Part shown: positions 28,801 to 37,942 of the stretch, piece by piece
Layout: the number at the start of each line of letters is the position of its first letter
Numbering within the stretch: the stretch's first letter is position 1
DNA from: Roseospira visakhapatnamensis
GTDB taxonomy: Bacteria; Pseudomonadota; Alphaproteobacteria; Rhodospirillales; Rhodospirillaceae
Assembly (NCBI RefSeq): GCF_014197915.1
Contig: NZ_JACIGK010000012.1
Coordinates: 1 to 64,000 of the forward strand
Direction of reading: 5' to 3'
DNA: 64,000 nt
Program-made: the position numbers and the translations under genes
Notes under the pieces: generated by a model
What the model was told of the DNA's origin: nothing
The model's input: the letters and a program-made list of their open reading frames with translations, nothing else
Database searches by the model: none

Positions 28801-30807
28801 GTGGGCGTAGGCCTGCTGGAACGGGCCGCGCACCGTGCCCACGTCCACCACCGCGCCCGACGCGGAGGTCATCGTGAAATCGTGGATCCAGATGCGTCCG
28901 GTGGTCGCCCGGGGGCCGCCCTCGGCGCCTCCGGGCGGATCCTCACCAGGGTCCCCGTCGTCCAGGCGCGCGCGCAACTCGTAGGGCACCTCGCCGTGCA
29001 CGTGGAAGCCCATGTTTTCCAGTACCGGCAGCACGTCCGACAGCGAGGCCCCCTTGCCGATCCGGTAGATCTTGAAGCGAACCTCGTTCTCCGGGGCCTC
29101 AAGGGGACGATAGAGACTGAGCGCGAAGCCGTCGCCGTGCACCGCGTCCTCAATGCGGGCGATGTCGGCGACCGCCGCCTGCGCCGAGTGGCGCTCGCGA
29201 TAGCTGGCCGGGAAGGCCTCGCCATAACGGTGCAGCAACCGCGTGCCCTGCTGTTCGCCCTTCGCGGCGATCAGCACGTCGGCCAGGTGGTCGGTCCAGG
29301 AGCGGGTCGCGTCGGCCAGGCGGGTCTCGATCTCCTCCGGATCGTGCGGCGGCAGCGCGCCGGGCGTGGTGCGCAGGATCAGGTGCAGACGGGCGAGGCG
29401 CGAATCGTCCACCTGGGTGGAGTAGGTCTCCACCGTGCCGCCGAAGGCGGTCCCCAGGATGTGCTGGACCGCCAGGCGGAGCGTGGTGTCGTAGCGGTCG
29501 CGGGGGATGAACACCAGGCAGGAGACGAAGCGCTGGAACTCGTCCTGGCGCACGAACAGGGCGGTGCGCTGGCGTTCCTGAAGGTCCAGGATGCCCAGCA
29601 CGGTTTCCAGCAGCTTGTCTTCGCGGGTCTGGAACAACTCGTCGCGCGGCAGGGTCTCCAGGATATGCTGAAGCCGCTTGCTGTCGTGCCCGTGCGGGTC
29701 GAAGCCGCTGCGGGCCATGGTGCGGGCGACGATGTGGCGCACCAGGGGGATCGAGTTGGCGCTGTTGGTGTAGACGTCGGCGGTGAACAGCCCGACCAGG
29801 AGGGTGATCCCGGCCAGGCGGCCGGCCGCGTCGAAGCGCTTGACGCCGACGGCATCCATGGGCACCGCGCGATGCACGCGGGCACGCATGGCGGTCTTGG
29901 TGATCATCAACGGTTTCGGGTCGCGCACGTGGTCCTGCACCTCGTCGGGCAGGGTCTCCAGGTCGCGGAGTTGGCCGAAGACCCGCACCGAGGGATCGCG
30001 CAGGATGCCCAGGCCCGGTTCCGGCTCGGCCCGCAGCCCGGTGTCGGTCTCGGCGAAGCTGTAGTCGCGCGACCCCAGGAACGTGAAGTGGTTCTCGCAC
30101 AGCCATTCCAGGAAGCGCGCCATTTCGGTGGCGGTGTCCGGGTCCAGGCCCGTCTCGACGGTGCCGGCGGCGTGGCGTTCGGCCAGGGTCTCGCTCAGTC
30201 CCTCGGCGGTGGCCCGCGCCAGTTCGGCCATGGCCGGCCAGTCGTCGACGGCGGCGCGCACCTCGGTCAGGACCTCCTGGATGCAGGTCTCGATGGCGCG
30301 CAGAAGGTTTGCGTCGGTCTGCTGGCCGATCTCCACATGCATCACCGATTCCCGCAGCGCCTCGGGACGGCCGGGCGCCGCCACGTCCAGCAGCTGACCG
30401 TGGTCGTCCCGGAGCGTGCCGATCACCGGATGGATCACCAGGTGCACGGTCAGGCCCAGGTCGCCCAGGGCGGCGGTCACGGAGTCCACCAGGAAGGGCA
30501 TGTCGTCGTTGACGATCTCGACCACCGTGCGATCGCTCTGGTAGCCGTGTTCCTCGAACCTCGGGTTGTAGACCCGCACCCGCGCGTGACGCGGCTTGCG
30601 GTGACGCAGGAAGGTCCAGGCGGCCAGGGCGGCGCCGTACAGCGTCTCGGGATCAAGCGGCGCGGCGTCGGCCGGCGGCACATGAGCGTAATAGGTGTCG
30701 ACGAACGCGGTGACGGCGGGGATGTCGGTGGCGTCGAGACGGTCATGGATCATGCGGCGAACATGATCAAGCAGCTCCGCCTTGCGGGCGGCGACCTTCC
30801 TGGGCAT
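25873..30807 (-). CDS. NAD-specific glutamate dehydrogenase, large (L_180) type
   Basis: Very large NAD-dependent glutamate dehydrogenase (1,644 residues) that oxidatively deaminates glutamate to 2-oxoglutarate and ammonia. Family members are ~1,600 residues, so it is full length. The N-terminal ~700 residues hold ACT-like regulatory modules. The catalytic part contains RGGIRWSDRREDFRTEV and VPVGSKGGFVVK, with the substrate-binding lysines, around residues 830-890. Next comes the NAD-binding fold GVGDMGGDVFGNGMLLS, and the C-terminus is the helical extension typical of this class. ATG 30807 is preceded by GGGAGGAAACACG. A sensor kinase gene diverges from it. The enzyme is usually catabolic. 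Confidence 0.97.
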   Translation of the reverse strand: MPRKVAARKAELLDHVRRMIHDRLDATDIPAVTAFVDTYYAHVPPADAAPLDPETLYGAALAAWTFLRHRKPRHARVRVYNPRFEEHGYQSDRTVVEIVNDDMPFLVDSVTAALGDLGLTVHLVIHPVIGTLRDDHGQLLDVAAPGRPEALRESVMHVEIGQQTDANLLRAIETCIQEVLTEVRAAVDDWPAMAELARATAEGLSETLAERHAAGTVETGLDPDTATEMARFLEWLCENHFTFLGSRDYSFAETDTGLRAEPEPGLGILRDPSVRVFGQLRDLETLPDEVQDHVRDPKPLMITKTAMRARVHRAVPMDAVGVKRFDAAGRLAGITLLVGLFTADVYTNSANSIPLVRHIVARTMARSGFDPHGHDSKRLQHILETLPRDELFQTREDKLLETVLGILDLQERQRTALFVRQDEFQRFVSCLVFIPRDRYDTTLRLAVQHILGTAFGGTVETYSTQVDDSRLARLHLILRTTPGALPPHDPEEIETRLADATRSWTDHLADVLIAAKGEQQGTRLLHRYGEAFPASYRERHSAQAAVADIARIEDAVHGDGFALSLYRPLEAPENEVRFKIYRIGKGASLSDVLPVLENMGFHVHGEVPYELRARLDDGDPGEDPPGGAEGGPRATTGRIWIHDFTMTSASGAVVDVGTVRGPFQQAYAHIWAGTLENDGLNRLIVEAGLDWRQVTVLRAYARYLRQAAFTFSQSYIEQALARHPGITAALISLFEARFDPDHDPAHDPDANPAEGRIKSAIQEDLNAVTNPDEDRILRRFLNLIRSTLRTNHFQRDDRGGPKPWLSLKLDSGAVKGLPLPRPWVEVFVYSPRVEAIHLRGGKVARGGIRWSDRREDFRTEVLGLMKAQMVKNAVIVPVGSKGGFVVKHPPPPDAGREAQQAEGIACYQTFMRGLLDITDNLRGTEVLPPPRVRRRDGDDPYLVVAADKGTAAFSDIANAVSAEYGFWLRDAFASGGSNGYDHKVMGITARGAWEAVKRHFREMGHNTQTQPFTVVGVGDMGGDVFGNGMLLSRFIRMVGAFNHLNIFIDPDPDPETSWTERKRLFDLPRSSWTDYDTAALSEGGRVFSRRAKRVTLTPQIKTLLGVRQDELTPDEVIRALLRLEVDLLWFGGIGTFIKASHETHPQVGDRANDALRVDAREVRARVVGEGANLGVTQRGRIEFAARGGRINTDAVDNSAGVDCSDHEVNIKILLDDIVEAGDLTEKQRNQILGEMTDEVAALVLRDNYLQTQAISMLERYSVEVLDHQSRLMRSLERMGRLNRAVEFLPDDEEIAERNAAGRGLTRPELAVVVAYGKLWIFDEVLESDLTEEPVLSNTMAQYFPTAVQTRFREQIGRHRLRREIIATYVANSMINRVGAAFVTEMMEKTGMRAADIARAYMVVREVYGLRDLWSSIETLDGTVPAGVQLDLLQEVNRLVGRQTQWMLRLGTWPLDVSATVTEMAPGVQLLSANLDELATEETLAPARARMAEWVEVGVPEPLAAGIACLMVMGAAGDIVRIGAAQDLPMEIVARLYFAIGTRLGLDWLRHMADGLDRGGHWHKLALSAVAEELYSHQRQITLRVIEHGEHLDDPDAALAAWVDTNPITVERASQLLNELRGASSGVDLAMLTVASRQFRAMAGL

Positions 30808-31062
30808 CGTGTTTCCTCCCAAGGGCTCTTCGAGGCCCGCGCGCGGTGGTGTCACCCTGTCCGATGCAGGGTCGTCAACGGTAAAGGCGACCGGTGTCTC
30901 GCGGAATGGTCGCCCGTCCCGGTGGCGGCACGAGCCTAATATCGCACTTTCCGGATCAAGTTTCGAGCGTAGGGTGTGCAGAAGTGTATCGCGGTCACGG
31001 CTTCGTTGTCGTCACAAACCCTTCACGGTAGGCTGGTTCCATCGCAGAGTGGCCAGGTGACC

Positions 31063-33552
31063 ATGGCGATCATGAAACGACACTCCCTGCGGACGATTTT
31101 CGTCTTGTCGGCGATTCTGGTCATTCTCGTCACCAGTGGGACGGCCGGCTATATCTCGCATGTGAATGCCACGGGGGCCGTGCGGGAGGTTTCCCGGTCG
31201 CTGCACCGGGAGGTATCCACGCGCATCGTGGACCATCTTCACGGATTCCTCTCGCTTCCACACCTGATCCTGGAGCAGAACGCGCGCCTCATCGCCTCGG
31301 GCAGCCTGCCGTCCACCGACCAGGGGGCGCTCCAGGCCTTTTTCCTGAGCCAGGCCGCCGTGCCGACCGAGATGACCAGCCTCTACTTCGGCAATACCGA
31401 AGGCGGCCTGGCCGGGGCCGGGCACGAGGGCCGGCGCGTTTCGTTCTACACCACCGGAACCCAGGGGTTCGTGGCCGGACCCTTCACGAAAACGGCGGTG
31501 GACCCGGCGGGAAACTCCCGTGGGGAGCTGGTCGCGCTGCCCGGGTATGATGCTCGCGAGCGGCCCTGGTACCGCGCGGCCCTGGCCCGCGATGGCGGCG
31601 CCTGGGGCGACATCTACCTGCTGTTCACGGGTCACGACCTGGCGCTGGCGCCCAGCCGCGCGGTGCGTGACGCCGACGGGCGCCTGCTGGGGGTGGTGGG
31701 GGCCGATATCTTCGTCTCGCACGTCGGACGGTTCCTGACCGATCTGCATGTCGATGTACCGGGGCTCACCTACATCATGGACCGCGCCGGCCTGCTGGTG
31801 GCGTCGTCCTCGGGCGAGGCGCCGTTCCGTGTGGATGCCCGGGATCGCCCGACGGATCGCCTGGCGGCCGCGGACAGTGCCCGCCCGCTGGTCGCCGAAA
31901 GCGCCCGGCTGATCCTGTCCGGCGCGCTGCCGACGTCCGATGTGGCCCGGGTTCCCCTGGCCGGCCAGCGGTATGCGATCGACGTCACGCCGTTCGAGGA
32001 TGCGCGCGGCCTGTCCTGGCTGATCACCACCGTGGTGCCGGTGGCCCCCTATGAGGCCCCGCTCGCCGCGGCCAACCTGCGCACGGTGATGCTGATCACA
32101 CTGGCGGTGGCGCTGATGGCGGGCCTGGCCGCCATCCTGATCCGGCGCGTCCTGGCGCCGCTGGCCGAGGTGGCGGCCTCGGCCGAGGCGGTGGGCCGGG
32201 GTGACCTGACGCGCACCCTGCCGGAGGGGCGTCGGAACGAGATCGGCGCCGTGGCGCGGGCCTTCAACGGCATGGTTACGCGCCTGCACGACGCACAGGC
32301 GCAGCAGGCCCGGCGGATCGCCGACCTTCGCGAGGCCGAGGCGCGCTTCCGCAACCTGTTCAACAGCGTCGAGGTGGCCATCTGTACCCAGGACTTCACG
32401 GATATGATGGCGCACCTGGGCCGTCTGCGGGCCGACGGCGTCCGCGACCTTCGTGCGCATCTGCGCGCGCACCCCGGGCTGATCTGGGACCTGGCCGCGC
32501 AGGTCCGGGTGGTGGCGTGCAACGCCGCGACCCGGCGCCTGTTCGGCTTCATGCCGGGTGAGGCGGATACCCCGTCCCTCGACACGTGCTTCACCGCCGA
32601 GACCATTGATGTCTTCGCCGACGAGGTGTGCGCCATCTGGGCGGGCGAGTCCCAGTTCCGGGGAGAAATGTCCGTGCGCACGGTCGATGGGCAGGACCGG
32701 ATCATCCTGTTTTCCCTGCCCATTCCAGACACGCCGGAGGACGGTCGCGGCGTGCCGGTCAGCCTTGTGGACCTGACCGACCGCAAGCGGGCCGAGGAGG
32801 CGTTGCGGCGCAAGAACGCGGCGTTGCTCCGCTCCAATGCCGAACTGGAATCCTTCGCCCATGTGGCGGCCCACGATCTGCGCGAGCCTTTGCGCACCAT
32901 GGCGTCCTACGCGACCTTGCTGCGCCGGCGCGTCACCGATCGCCTGACGGCGGAGGAGCGCGACTTCCTCGGCTACCTGCACGAGGGCGCGTTGCGCATG
33001 GACGCGCTCATTAGTGACCTGCTGGACTTCGCCCGTGTCGGCCGCAACCCCAAGCCCCTGGTGCCGGTGCCGCTGGCCGAGGTGGTGGAGGACGCGGTCG
33101 CGGACCTGCGGGCGAACATCGACCTGAGCGGCGCGGTTCTCGACGTCGCCGCCGACCTGCCGATGGTCCGGGGTGATGCCGAGGAGTTGGTGCGGGTGTT
33201 CACCAACCTGATCGGCAACGCCGTCAAGTACCGCCGGCCGGACCAGCCCCTGCGGGTGGAGATCGGCGCGGACCCCGGCCCGCAGGCGACCGGCGAGGCG
33301 GCGGGATCGCCGGCGCGATGGGAGGTGTTCGTGCGGGACAACGGAATCGGCCTGGCGCCCGGACACGGGTATGAAGATCGGATCTTCGGCCTGTTCCAGC
33401 GCCTGCACGCCCGCGATGCCCACGGGGGCGGCACCGGGATCGGCCTGTCCATCTGCAAGAAGGTGGTGGAGCATCACGGGGGCAGCATCTGGGCGGAGTC
33501 CCCGGGGGAGAACCAGGGGTGCACCATCCGCTTCACGCTCTTGGCGGCGTGA
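31063..33552 (+). CDS. Cache-HAMP-PAS sensor histidine kinase
   Basis: An 829-residue membrane histidine kinase. TM1 is near 11-30, then a double-Cache periplasmic domain to ~335 (YDARERPWYRAALARDGGAWG is a Cache-type signature). TM2 is near 339-360, HAMP to ~413, and a PAS-like region to ~575. HisKA has His604 in HVAAHDLREPLRT, of the phytochrome-kinase subtype, and the HATPase shows NLIGNAVKYR, DNGIGLAPG and GTGIGLSICKK. No receiver domain or response regulator is adjacent, so the partner is elsewhere. ATG 31063 follows AGGTGA; ATG 31072 is possible. A bidirectional-type hairpin separates it from the convergent htrA gene. Confidence 0.93.
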   Translation: MAIMKRHSLRTIFVLSAILVILVTSGTAGYISHVNATGAVREVSRSLHREVSTRIVDHLHGFLSLPHLILEQNARLIASGSLPSTDQGALQAFFLSQAAVPTEMTSLYFGNTEGGLAGAGHEGRRVSFYTTGTQGFVAGPFTKTAVDPAGNSRGELVALPGYDARERPWYRAALARDGGAWGDIYLLFTGHDLALAPSRAVRDADGRLLGVVGADIFVSHVGRFLTDLHVDVPGLTYIMDRAGLLVASSSGEAPFRVDARDRPTDRLAAADSARPLVAESARLILSGALPTSDVARVPLAGQRYAIDVTPFEDARGLSWLITTVVPVAPYEAPLAAANLRTVMLITLAVALMAGLAAILIRRVLAPLAEVAASAEAVGRGDLTRTLPEGRRNEIGAVARAFNGMVTRLHDAQAQQARRIADLREAEARFRNLFNSVEVAICTQDFTDMMAHLGRLRADGVRDLRAHLRAHPGLIWDLAAQVRVVACNAATRRLFGFMPGEADTPSLDTCFTAETIDVFADEVCAIWAGESQFRGEMSVRTVDGQDRIILFSLPIPDTPEDGRGVPVSLVDLTDRKRAEEALRRKNAALLRSNAELESFAHVAAHDLREPLRTMASYATLLRRRVTDRLTAEERDFLGYLHEGALRMDALISDLLDFARVGRNPKPLVPVPLAEVVEDAVADLRANIDLSGAVLDVAADLPMVRGDAEELVRVFTNLIGNAVKYRRPDQPLRVEIGADPGPQATGEAAGSPARWEVFVRDNGIGLAPGHGYEDRIFGLFQRLHARDAHGGGTGIGLSICKKVVEHHGGSIWAESPGENQGCTIRFTLLAA

Positions 33553-33556
33553 GGCG

Positions 33557-33610
33557 GCGCGAGACGGACGGGGCGCCACGCGAGACGGCCGCCTTCCGTC
33601 CGTCTCGCGC
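33557..33610 (+). terminator. 15-bp stem hairpin after the histidine kinase
   Basis: Arms at 33557-33571 and 33596-33610 are perfect reverse complements over 15 bp. The structure begins 4 bases after the kinase stop, in the gap between convergent genes. It lacks a clear U-run but is placed as a transcription end for the plus-strand gene. Confidence 0.65.
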
Positions 33611-33620
33611 GCCCGTCGTC

Positions 33621-33641
33621 ACGGCGCCCGCTCGGCGCCGT
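33621..33641 (-). terminator. 8-bp GC-rich hairpin after htrA
   Basis: Arms ACGGCGCC (33621-33628) and GGCGCCGT (33634-33641) pair perfectly across a 5-base loop, 13 bases past the htrA stop. It is placed as the minus-strand counterpart of the larger hairpin beside it. A U-run is missing. Confidence 0.5.
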
Positions 33642-33653
33642 CGTGGTCATGGA

Positions 33654-35177
33654 TCAGTCCAGTTTCAGGGCCAGGAACGACATGGTGCCATCGCGCTGCA
33701 CCAGTAGCAGCACCGAACTGCGGTTGCCCTCGCGCGCCTGATCCAGGGCCGCGCGGACGTCGCTCGGCGTGGCCACCGGGGTCTGGTTGACCTCGACGAT
33801 CACATGACCCGGCCGAATGCCCTTCTCGGCCGCGTCGCTGGCGGCGTCGACGTCGGTGATGACCACGCCCGGGGTGTCCTCGTCCAGGTCGAAGGTGGCC
33901 GCCAGATCGGGGGTGATCGCGCGCACGGTCAGCCCGACCATGGTCACGCCCGCCTCTCCGGGGTCCTGCGGGCTCGGCCGTGACGTCTCGGAGGCCAGCA
34001 GACCGGACTCCTCGGCCGCTTCCAGTTCGCCCAGTTCGACGGCGACGTCGGTCACCGCGCCGTCGCGCCACAGTTCGATGGACACGCCCGAGCCGACCTC
34101 GGTTTCCGCCACGATGCGCGGCAACTGGCGCATTTCCTCGATGTCGCGCCCGTTGAAGGTGAGGACCACGTCGCCGGCCCGCACGCCGGCGGTCTCGGCG
34201 GGGCCGCCCGGGGTGACCGAGGCCACCAGCGCGCCACGCGCCTCGTCAAGGCCCAGGCTCTCGGCGATTTCCGGGGTCACGGTCTGGATGCGGACCCCCA
34301 GCCAGCCGCGCCGGGTGCGGCCATAGTCCTTGAGGTCGTTGACCACCTGCTTGGCGAGGTTGGCGGGTACCGCGAAGCCGATGCCGACGCTGCCGCCGGA
34401 GGGACTGAAGATGGCGGTGTTGACGCCGATCACCTCGCCGTCGAGGTTGAACAGCGGGCCGCCGGAATTGCCACGGTTGATGGCCGCGTCGGTCTGGATG
34501 AAGTTGTCATAGGGTCCCGCGTTGATGTTGCGGGCGCGGGCGGAGATGATGCCGGCGGTCACCGTGCCCCCCAGGCCGAAGGGATTGCCGATGGCCATCA
34601 CCCAGTCGCCCACGCGCGATGCATCGGAATCGCCCCAGCCCACGGCCGGCAGGGCGCCGCTCGGCTCCACCTTCAGCAGGGCGATGTCCGTCTTCGGGTC
34701 GCGGCCGACGATCTCGGCGGTCAGGGTGCGGTCGTCGCTGAGGGTGACGGTCACCTCGTCGGCGTCGGCGATCACATGCGTGTTGGTGACGATGTAGCCC
34801 TCGGCGTCGATGATGAAGCCGGAGCCCAGCGACGTCGCCCGGCGCGGCCCGCTGTCGGGGCGGCCGTGGCGCTCGAAGAACTCGTCGAAGAACTCGCGGA
34901 ACGGCGAGCCTTCGGGGAAGTCGGGAATGGTCGGGCCGCGATTGATGCTGACCGTCTGCGTGGTGGAGATGTTGACCACCGCCGGCAGCAACCGTTCGGC
35001 CATGTCGGCGAAGCCGTCCGGCGCCGGCCGCGCCTGGGTCTGCGAGGCGGCCAGCGCCATCAGGATCTGGGCGACGACGAGGACCGAGCCCAGAACCCAG
35101 AGACGCTGGCGGCGGAGCGGTGCCTCCTGGCGGGCGACGGCACGGGCGACCGTTGGAGACTCAAGACGACGAGACAC
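33654..35177 (-). CDS. degP: Periplasmic serine protease, HtrA/DegP family
   Basis: A 507-residue HtrA-family protease/chaperone for misfolded envelope proteins. A TM or signal segment lies at 27-44. The protease domain has the triad His134 (TNTHVI), Asp164 (DIALLK) and Ser238 (GNSGGPLFN). Two PDZ domains follow near 300-395 and 410-505, each opening with a VRAGDVV or IRPGHVI type loop. GTG 35177 is chosen because GGGAGGATGCC precedes it; upstream residues are low-complexity. The DUF2065 gene lies 330 bp upstream on the same strand, the usual alphaproteobacterial pairing, but hflK and hflC are not in front of it. Confidence 0.96.
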   Translation of the reverse strand: MSRRLESPTVARAVARQEAPLRRQRLWVLGSVLVVAQILMALAASQTQARPAPDGFADMAERLLPAVVNISTTQTVSINRGPTIPDFPEGSPFREFFDEFFERHGRPDSGPRRATSLGSGFIIDAEGYIVTNTHVIADADEVTVTLSDDRTLTAEIVGRDPKTDIALLKVEPSGALPAVGWGDSDASRVGDWVMAIGNPFGLGGTVTAGIISARARNINAGPYDNFIQTDAAINRGNSGGPLFNLDGEVIGVNTAIFSPSGGSVGIGFAVPANLAKQVVNDLKDYGRTRRGWLGVRIQTVTPEIAESLGLDEARGALVASVTPGGPAETAGVRAGDVVLTFNGRDIEEMRQLPRIVAETEVGSGVSIELWRDGAVTDVAVELGELEAAEESGLLASETSRPSPQDPGEAGVTMVGLTVRAITPDLAATFDLDEDTPGVVITDVDAASDAAEKGIRPGHVIVEVNQTPVATPSDVRAALDQAREGNRSSVLLLVQRDGTMSFLALKLD

Positions 35178-35508
35178 GTGGCATCCTCCCGGGATCAGAA
35201 ACGGGGTGGGCTGGCGGCGGCGGTGGCGCGGAGCGGTGCGCGAGTCGCCCGTGGCCTCAAGGCCCCGGAGCGGGGCGGCGCGACCTCGCTTCCGAGATCT
35301 AGGCGGCGAGTCCCCCGGGATCAAGCAAGCATCACGCCGGCCACACCACGACGGCGGCGGGTGGTTCCGGGGACGGAAGCCCCAAGGGGTCGTCCCGGCG
35401 CCACCCACCGACCCCTCACCTGACCCGACAATTACGGCAACATCGGGGATCACGCCGGCTCGCCGGGTTGCGCGGCACCCATGGAGTCGAGGGGGATCGT
35501 CGCGGCGG

Positions 35509-35709
35509 CTACAGCCGCGCCAGCGCCACCACCACGACACCCAGCGCCATGGCCACCACGCCGCCGATGCGCAGCACGTGGTCGGGCATCTCCAGGGCCT
35601 GGCGGATCATCTCCCGCATGGGTCCCAGCGCCACGGCATAGAGCAGGCCCTCGATGACCAGCACGAGACCGAGGGCGGTGAACACATCCTGGATCGGAAA
35701 CAGAGGCAC
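35509..35709 (-). CDS. DUF2065 small membrane protein
   Basis: A 66-residue protein with two TM helices (about 8-28 and 45-64) joined by a short charged loop (GPMREMIRQALEMPD). The sequence ALGLVLVIEGLLYAVALG matches the DUF2065 (YjeT-like) family. In many proteobacteria it lies between hflKC and degP, suggesting a role with membrane proteolysis, but no biochemical function is known. Here it keeps degP but has a histidine kinase gene upstream instead of hflC. Confidence 0.92.
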   Translation of the reverse strand: MPLFPIQDVFTALGLVLVIEGLLYAVALGPMREMIRQALEMPDHVLRIGGVVAMALGVVVVALARL

Positions 35710-35757
35710 GGCGAGGCTCTTCCTGTGGGGCGATGGGCCGGGACCCGAGGCCGGCGG

Positions 35758-37935
35758 TCACCCCGTCTCCAGGCGCGGCAGGCAGCGGTCCGCCGGGAAA
35801 ACCAGCGTGAAGGTGGATCCTCTTTCCGGGACGCTGTCCACCGTCACGGTCCCACCATGAAGATCCATCATCGACTTGACCAGGGCCAGGCCGAGGCCGC
35901 TGCCCTCGATATGGCGGGTTTCGGTGTTGATGGCGCGTTTGTAGGCCTCGAAAATGCGCCGCTGGGCGTTGGGTGGGATGCCGATGCCGGTATCGCGGAC
36001 GGCGACGCTCATGCCGCCCCGGTCGTCGCGCCGGCAGAAGACGGTGATCGTGCCGCCGGTCGGCGTGAACTTGATGGCGTTGGACAGCAGGTTGAACAAC
36101 ATCTGCCGAAACACCCTGGCGTCGACCAGCACCATGGGATGGGCGATCGGCCGGTCGAGGATGAGGGTCAGGCCGTGGTTGTTGAGCCGTTCGCTCACCA
36201 GGCGGCAGCAGGCGCCGATCTCCTCGTTGATGTCCAGCGGCGCCGGGTCGAGCTCGAACTGTCCGGCGTCGATCTTCGCCAGGTCGAGCAGGTCGTTGAT
36301 GATGTCGCGCAGGTGGGTGCCGCTGCTATGGATGTCCGTTGCGTAGTCGCGGTACTGGGGCGAGCCCACGGGGCCGAAGACCTGGTCGCGCAGGATTTCC
36401 GAAAAGCCGAGGATGGCGTTCAGCGGTGTCCGCAGTTCATGGCTCATGGAGGCCAGGAACTCGGTCTTGGCGCGATTGGCCAGTTCGGCGCGTTGCAGGG
36501 CGTCCGACAAGGCGCGTTCGGCGGCGATGCGATCGGTGATGTCGTTGAGGGTCAGGATGGTGGCGCCGTGACACAGCGGCGCCTCGCGATAGACGACCGA
36601 CCGCGCCTCGCCGGACTGGCAGGCGAGGCGCCAGACATCGCGTCCCAGGTCGTGGGCGCGCCCGTCCGTCTCGATCTCCTCGGCCGCCGGGTCCGGGGCC
36701 GCGTCGGGGGACAGGAAGTCCGATGCCGGGCGACCGACCACCGCCGCCATGGTGTGCCCCGTGACCTCCAGGAAGGCCGGATTGGCCGCGATGATGCGCG
36801 TGTCGGGGTCGGTGATCAGCATCGCCTCGGAGGAGTGCGCGAACACGGCCTGGGTGAGGCCGACCAGCCGCAGGCGGTTTTCCAGACGGCCCCTGCGGAT
36901 CGTCTCGCGCAGCAGCAGCGCGCCGCCACCCAGAAGGCCCAGCAGCGACACCGCCCCCCAGAACAGCATGGTGCTGTCGTCCCGCAGCCACGCAGCGATG
37001 CCGTCGCGCCGGGACACGGCGACGACCACGGCCAGCGGGTAGCGCGCCGACAGCCGGAACGCGGCGGTGCCGTGGGGGCCGGTCCCGTCCTGTCCGGGGA
37101 GCGGCAGCACCCCTGACTCCACCCCCGCGTCGACAAGGGGCAACAGCGCCAGGGCGCGGTCGCGCAGCACCGATGTGGCCGGGTCCTCCATCTTGAGGAT
37201 GGGGGCGCCGTCCAGGCGCGTCAGCCACACCGCGCCGGCGGGTCCCAGCCGGCCATGGTCCAGCATGAGGCGCAGGTTGGCCGGATTGAGCGCGCCGATC
37301 ACCCATCGGTTCGGCCCGGCGTTCACCGCCACCGGCAGGGTGGTTCGGGGCGAGAGGTCGTCGGGTCCGTCCCGCGTCGGCAGGTAGCGGCCCGGGATCT
37401 CCGTTCCCAGCAGCAATCCCCGGTGCAGGGTGGCGCCATCCGGAGAGATGGTCCCGTCCGCCCCGGGTTGGGACCACCCCGTCCCCAGCCCGAGCCCCAG
37501 GCGATCCAGGTCGATGTGGCGGTCCGACGGCGGACCCGTGCTGTCCACGATCACCCGGCCCTCGGCATCGACCACCACCAGTTGGCGCATGTAGGGCGTG
37601 AACCGCAGGGTCTGGTCGACCACGATGGGCAGGGTGTTCGATGGCTCGCGGTCGGGCGGGCCGGCGGCCTGACGCGTCGCCGAGGCCACGGCCAGCAGGG
37701 TGGTTTCCGCCGATTCGAGGGTCCGGGTGACGGTGTCCTCCACTAGGCCGGACGCCAGTCGGGCGGCGCTGGTGTGCTGGGTGAGGGCGGAGCGCAAGGT
37801 TGCATAGACCGCCAGCATGAACAGCAGCGCCACCGCCAGGCCCAGCACGCCGGCCAGCCAGTGCAGCCGCTGGATCATGCCCCGGCGGGGCATCGGGGCG
37901 GCGGGGGGCTTGTCTGCCGGTTGTCCTTGCGCCAT
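35758..37935 (-). CDS. PAS sensor histidine kinase with large periplasmic domain
   Basis: A 725-residue membrane sensor kinase. TM1 is near 27-49, followed by a ~250-residue periplasmic domain of the double-Cache kind and TM2 near 310-330. A PAS domain lies near 350-460 (QAVFAHSSEAMLITDPDTRI). HisKA has His499 in SMSHELRTPLN, and the HATPase shows NLLSNAIKFT, DTGIGIPP and GSGLGLALV. There is no receiver domain. ATG 37935 lies 8 bases after the stop of the upstream solute-binding gene, so the pair is one operon and the binding protein may be its ligand-sensing partner. No response regulator is adjacent. Confidence 0.9.
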   Translation of the reverse strand: MAQGQPADKPPAAPMPRRGMIQRLHWLAGVLGLAVALLFMLAVYATLRSALTQHTSAARLASGLVEDTVTRTLESAETTLLAVASATRQAAGPPDREPSNTLPIVVDQTLRFTPYMRQLVVVDAEGRVIVDSTGPPSDRHIDLDRLGLGLGTGWSQPGADGTISPDGATLHRGLLLGTEIPGRYLPTRDGPDDLSPRTTLPVAVNAGPNRWVIGALNPANLRLMLDHGRLGPAGAVWLTRLDGAPILKMEDPATSVLRDRALALLPLVDAGVESGVLPLPGQDGTGPHGTAAFRLSARYPLAVVVAVSRRDGIAAWLRDDSTMLFWGAVSLLGLLGGGALLLRETIRRGRLENRLRLVGLTQAVFAHSSEAMLITDPDTRIIAANPAFLEVTGHTMAAVVGRPASDFLSPDAAPDPAAEEIETDGRAHDLGRDVWRLACQSGEARSVVYREAPLCHGATILTLNDITDRIAAERALSDALQRAELANRAKTEFLASMSHELRTPLNAILGFSEILRDQVFGPVGSPQYRDYATDIHSSGTHLRDIINDLLDLAKIDAGQFELDPAPLDINEEIGACCRLVSERLNNHGLTLILDRPIAHPMVLVDARVFRQMLFNLLSNAIKFTPTGGTITVFCRRDDRGGMSVAVRDTGIGIPPNAQRRIFEAYKRAINTETRHIEGSGLGLALVKSMMDLHGGTVTVDSVPERGSTFTLVFPADRCLPRLETG

Positions 37936-37942
37936 CGCCGCC

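Noticed and set aside
26038-30939. Long plus-strand frames opposite NAD-GDH
   Set aside because: No family signals; the minus-strand enzyme is full length with catalytic motifs.
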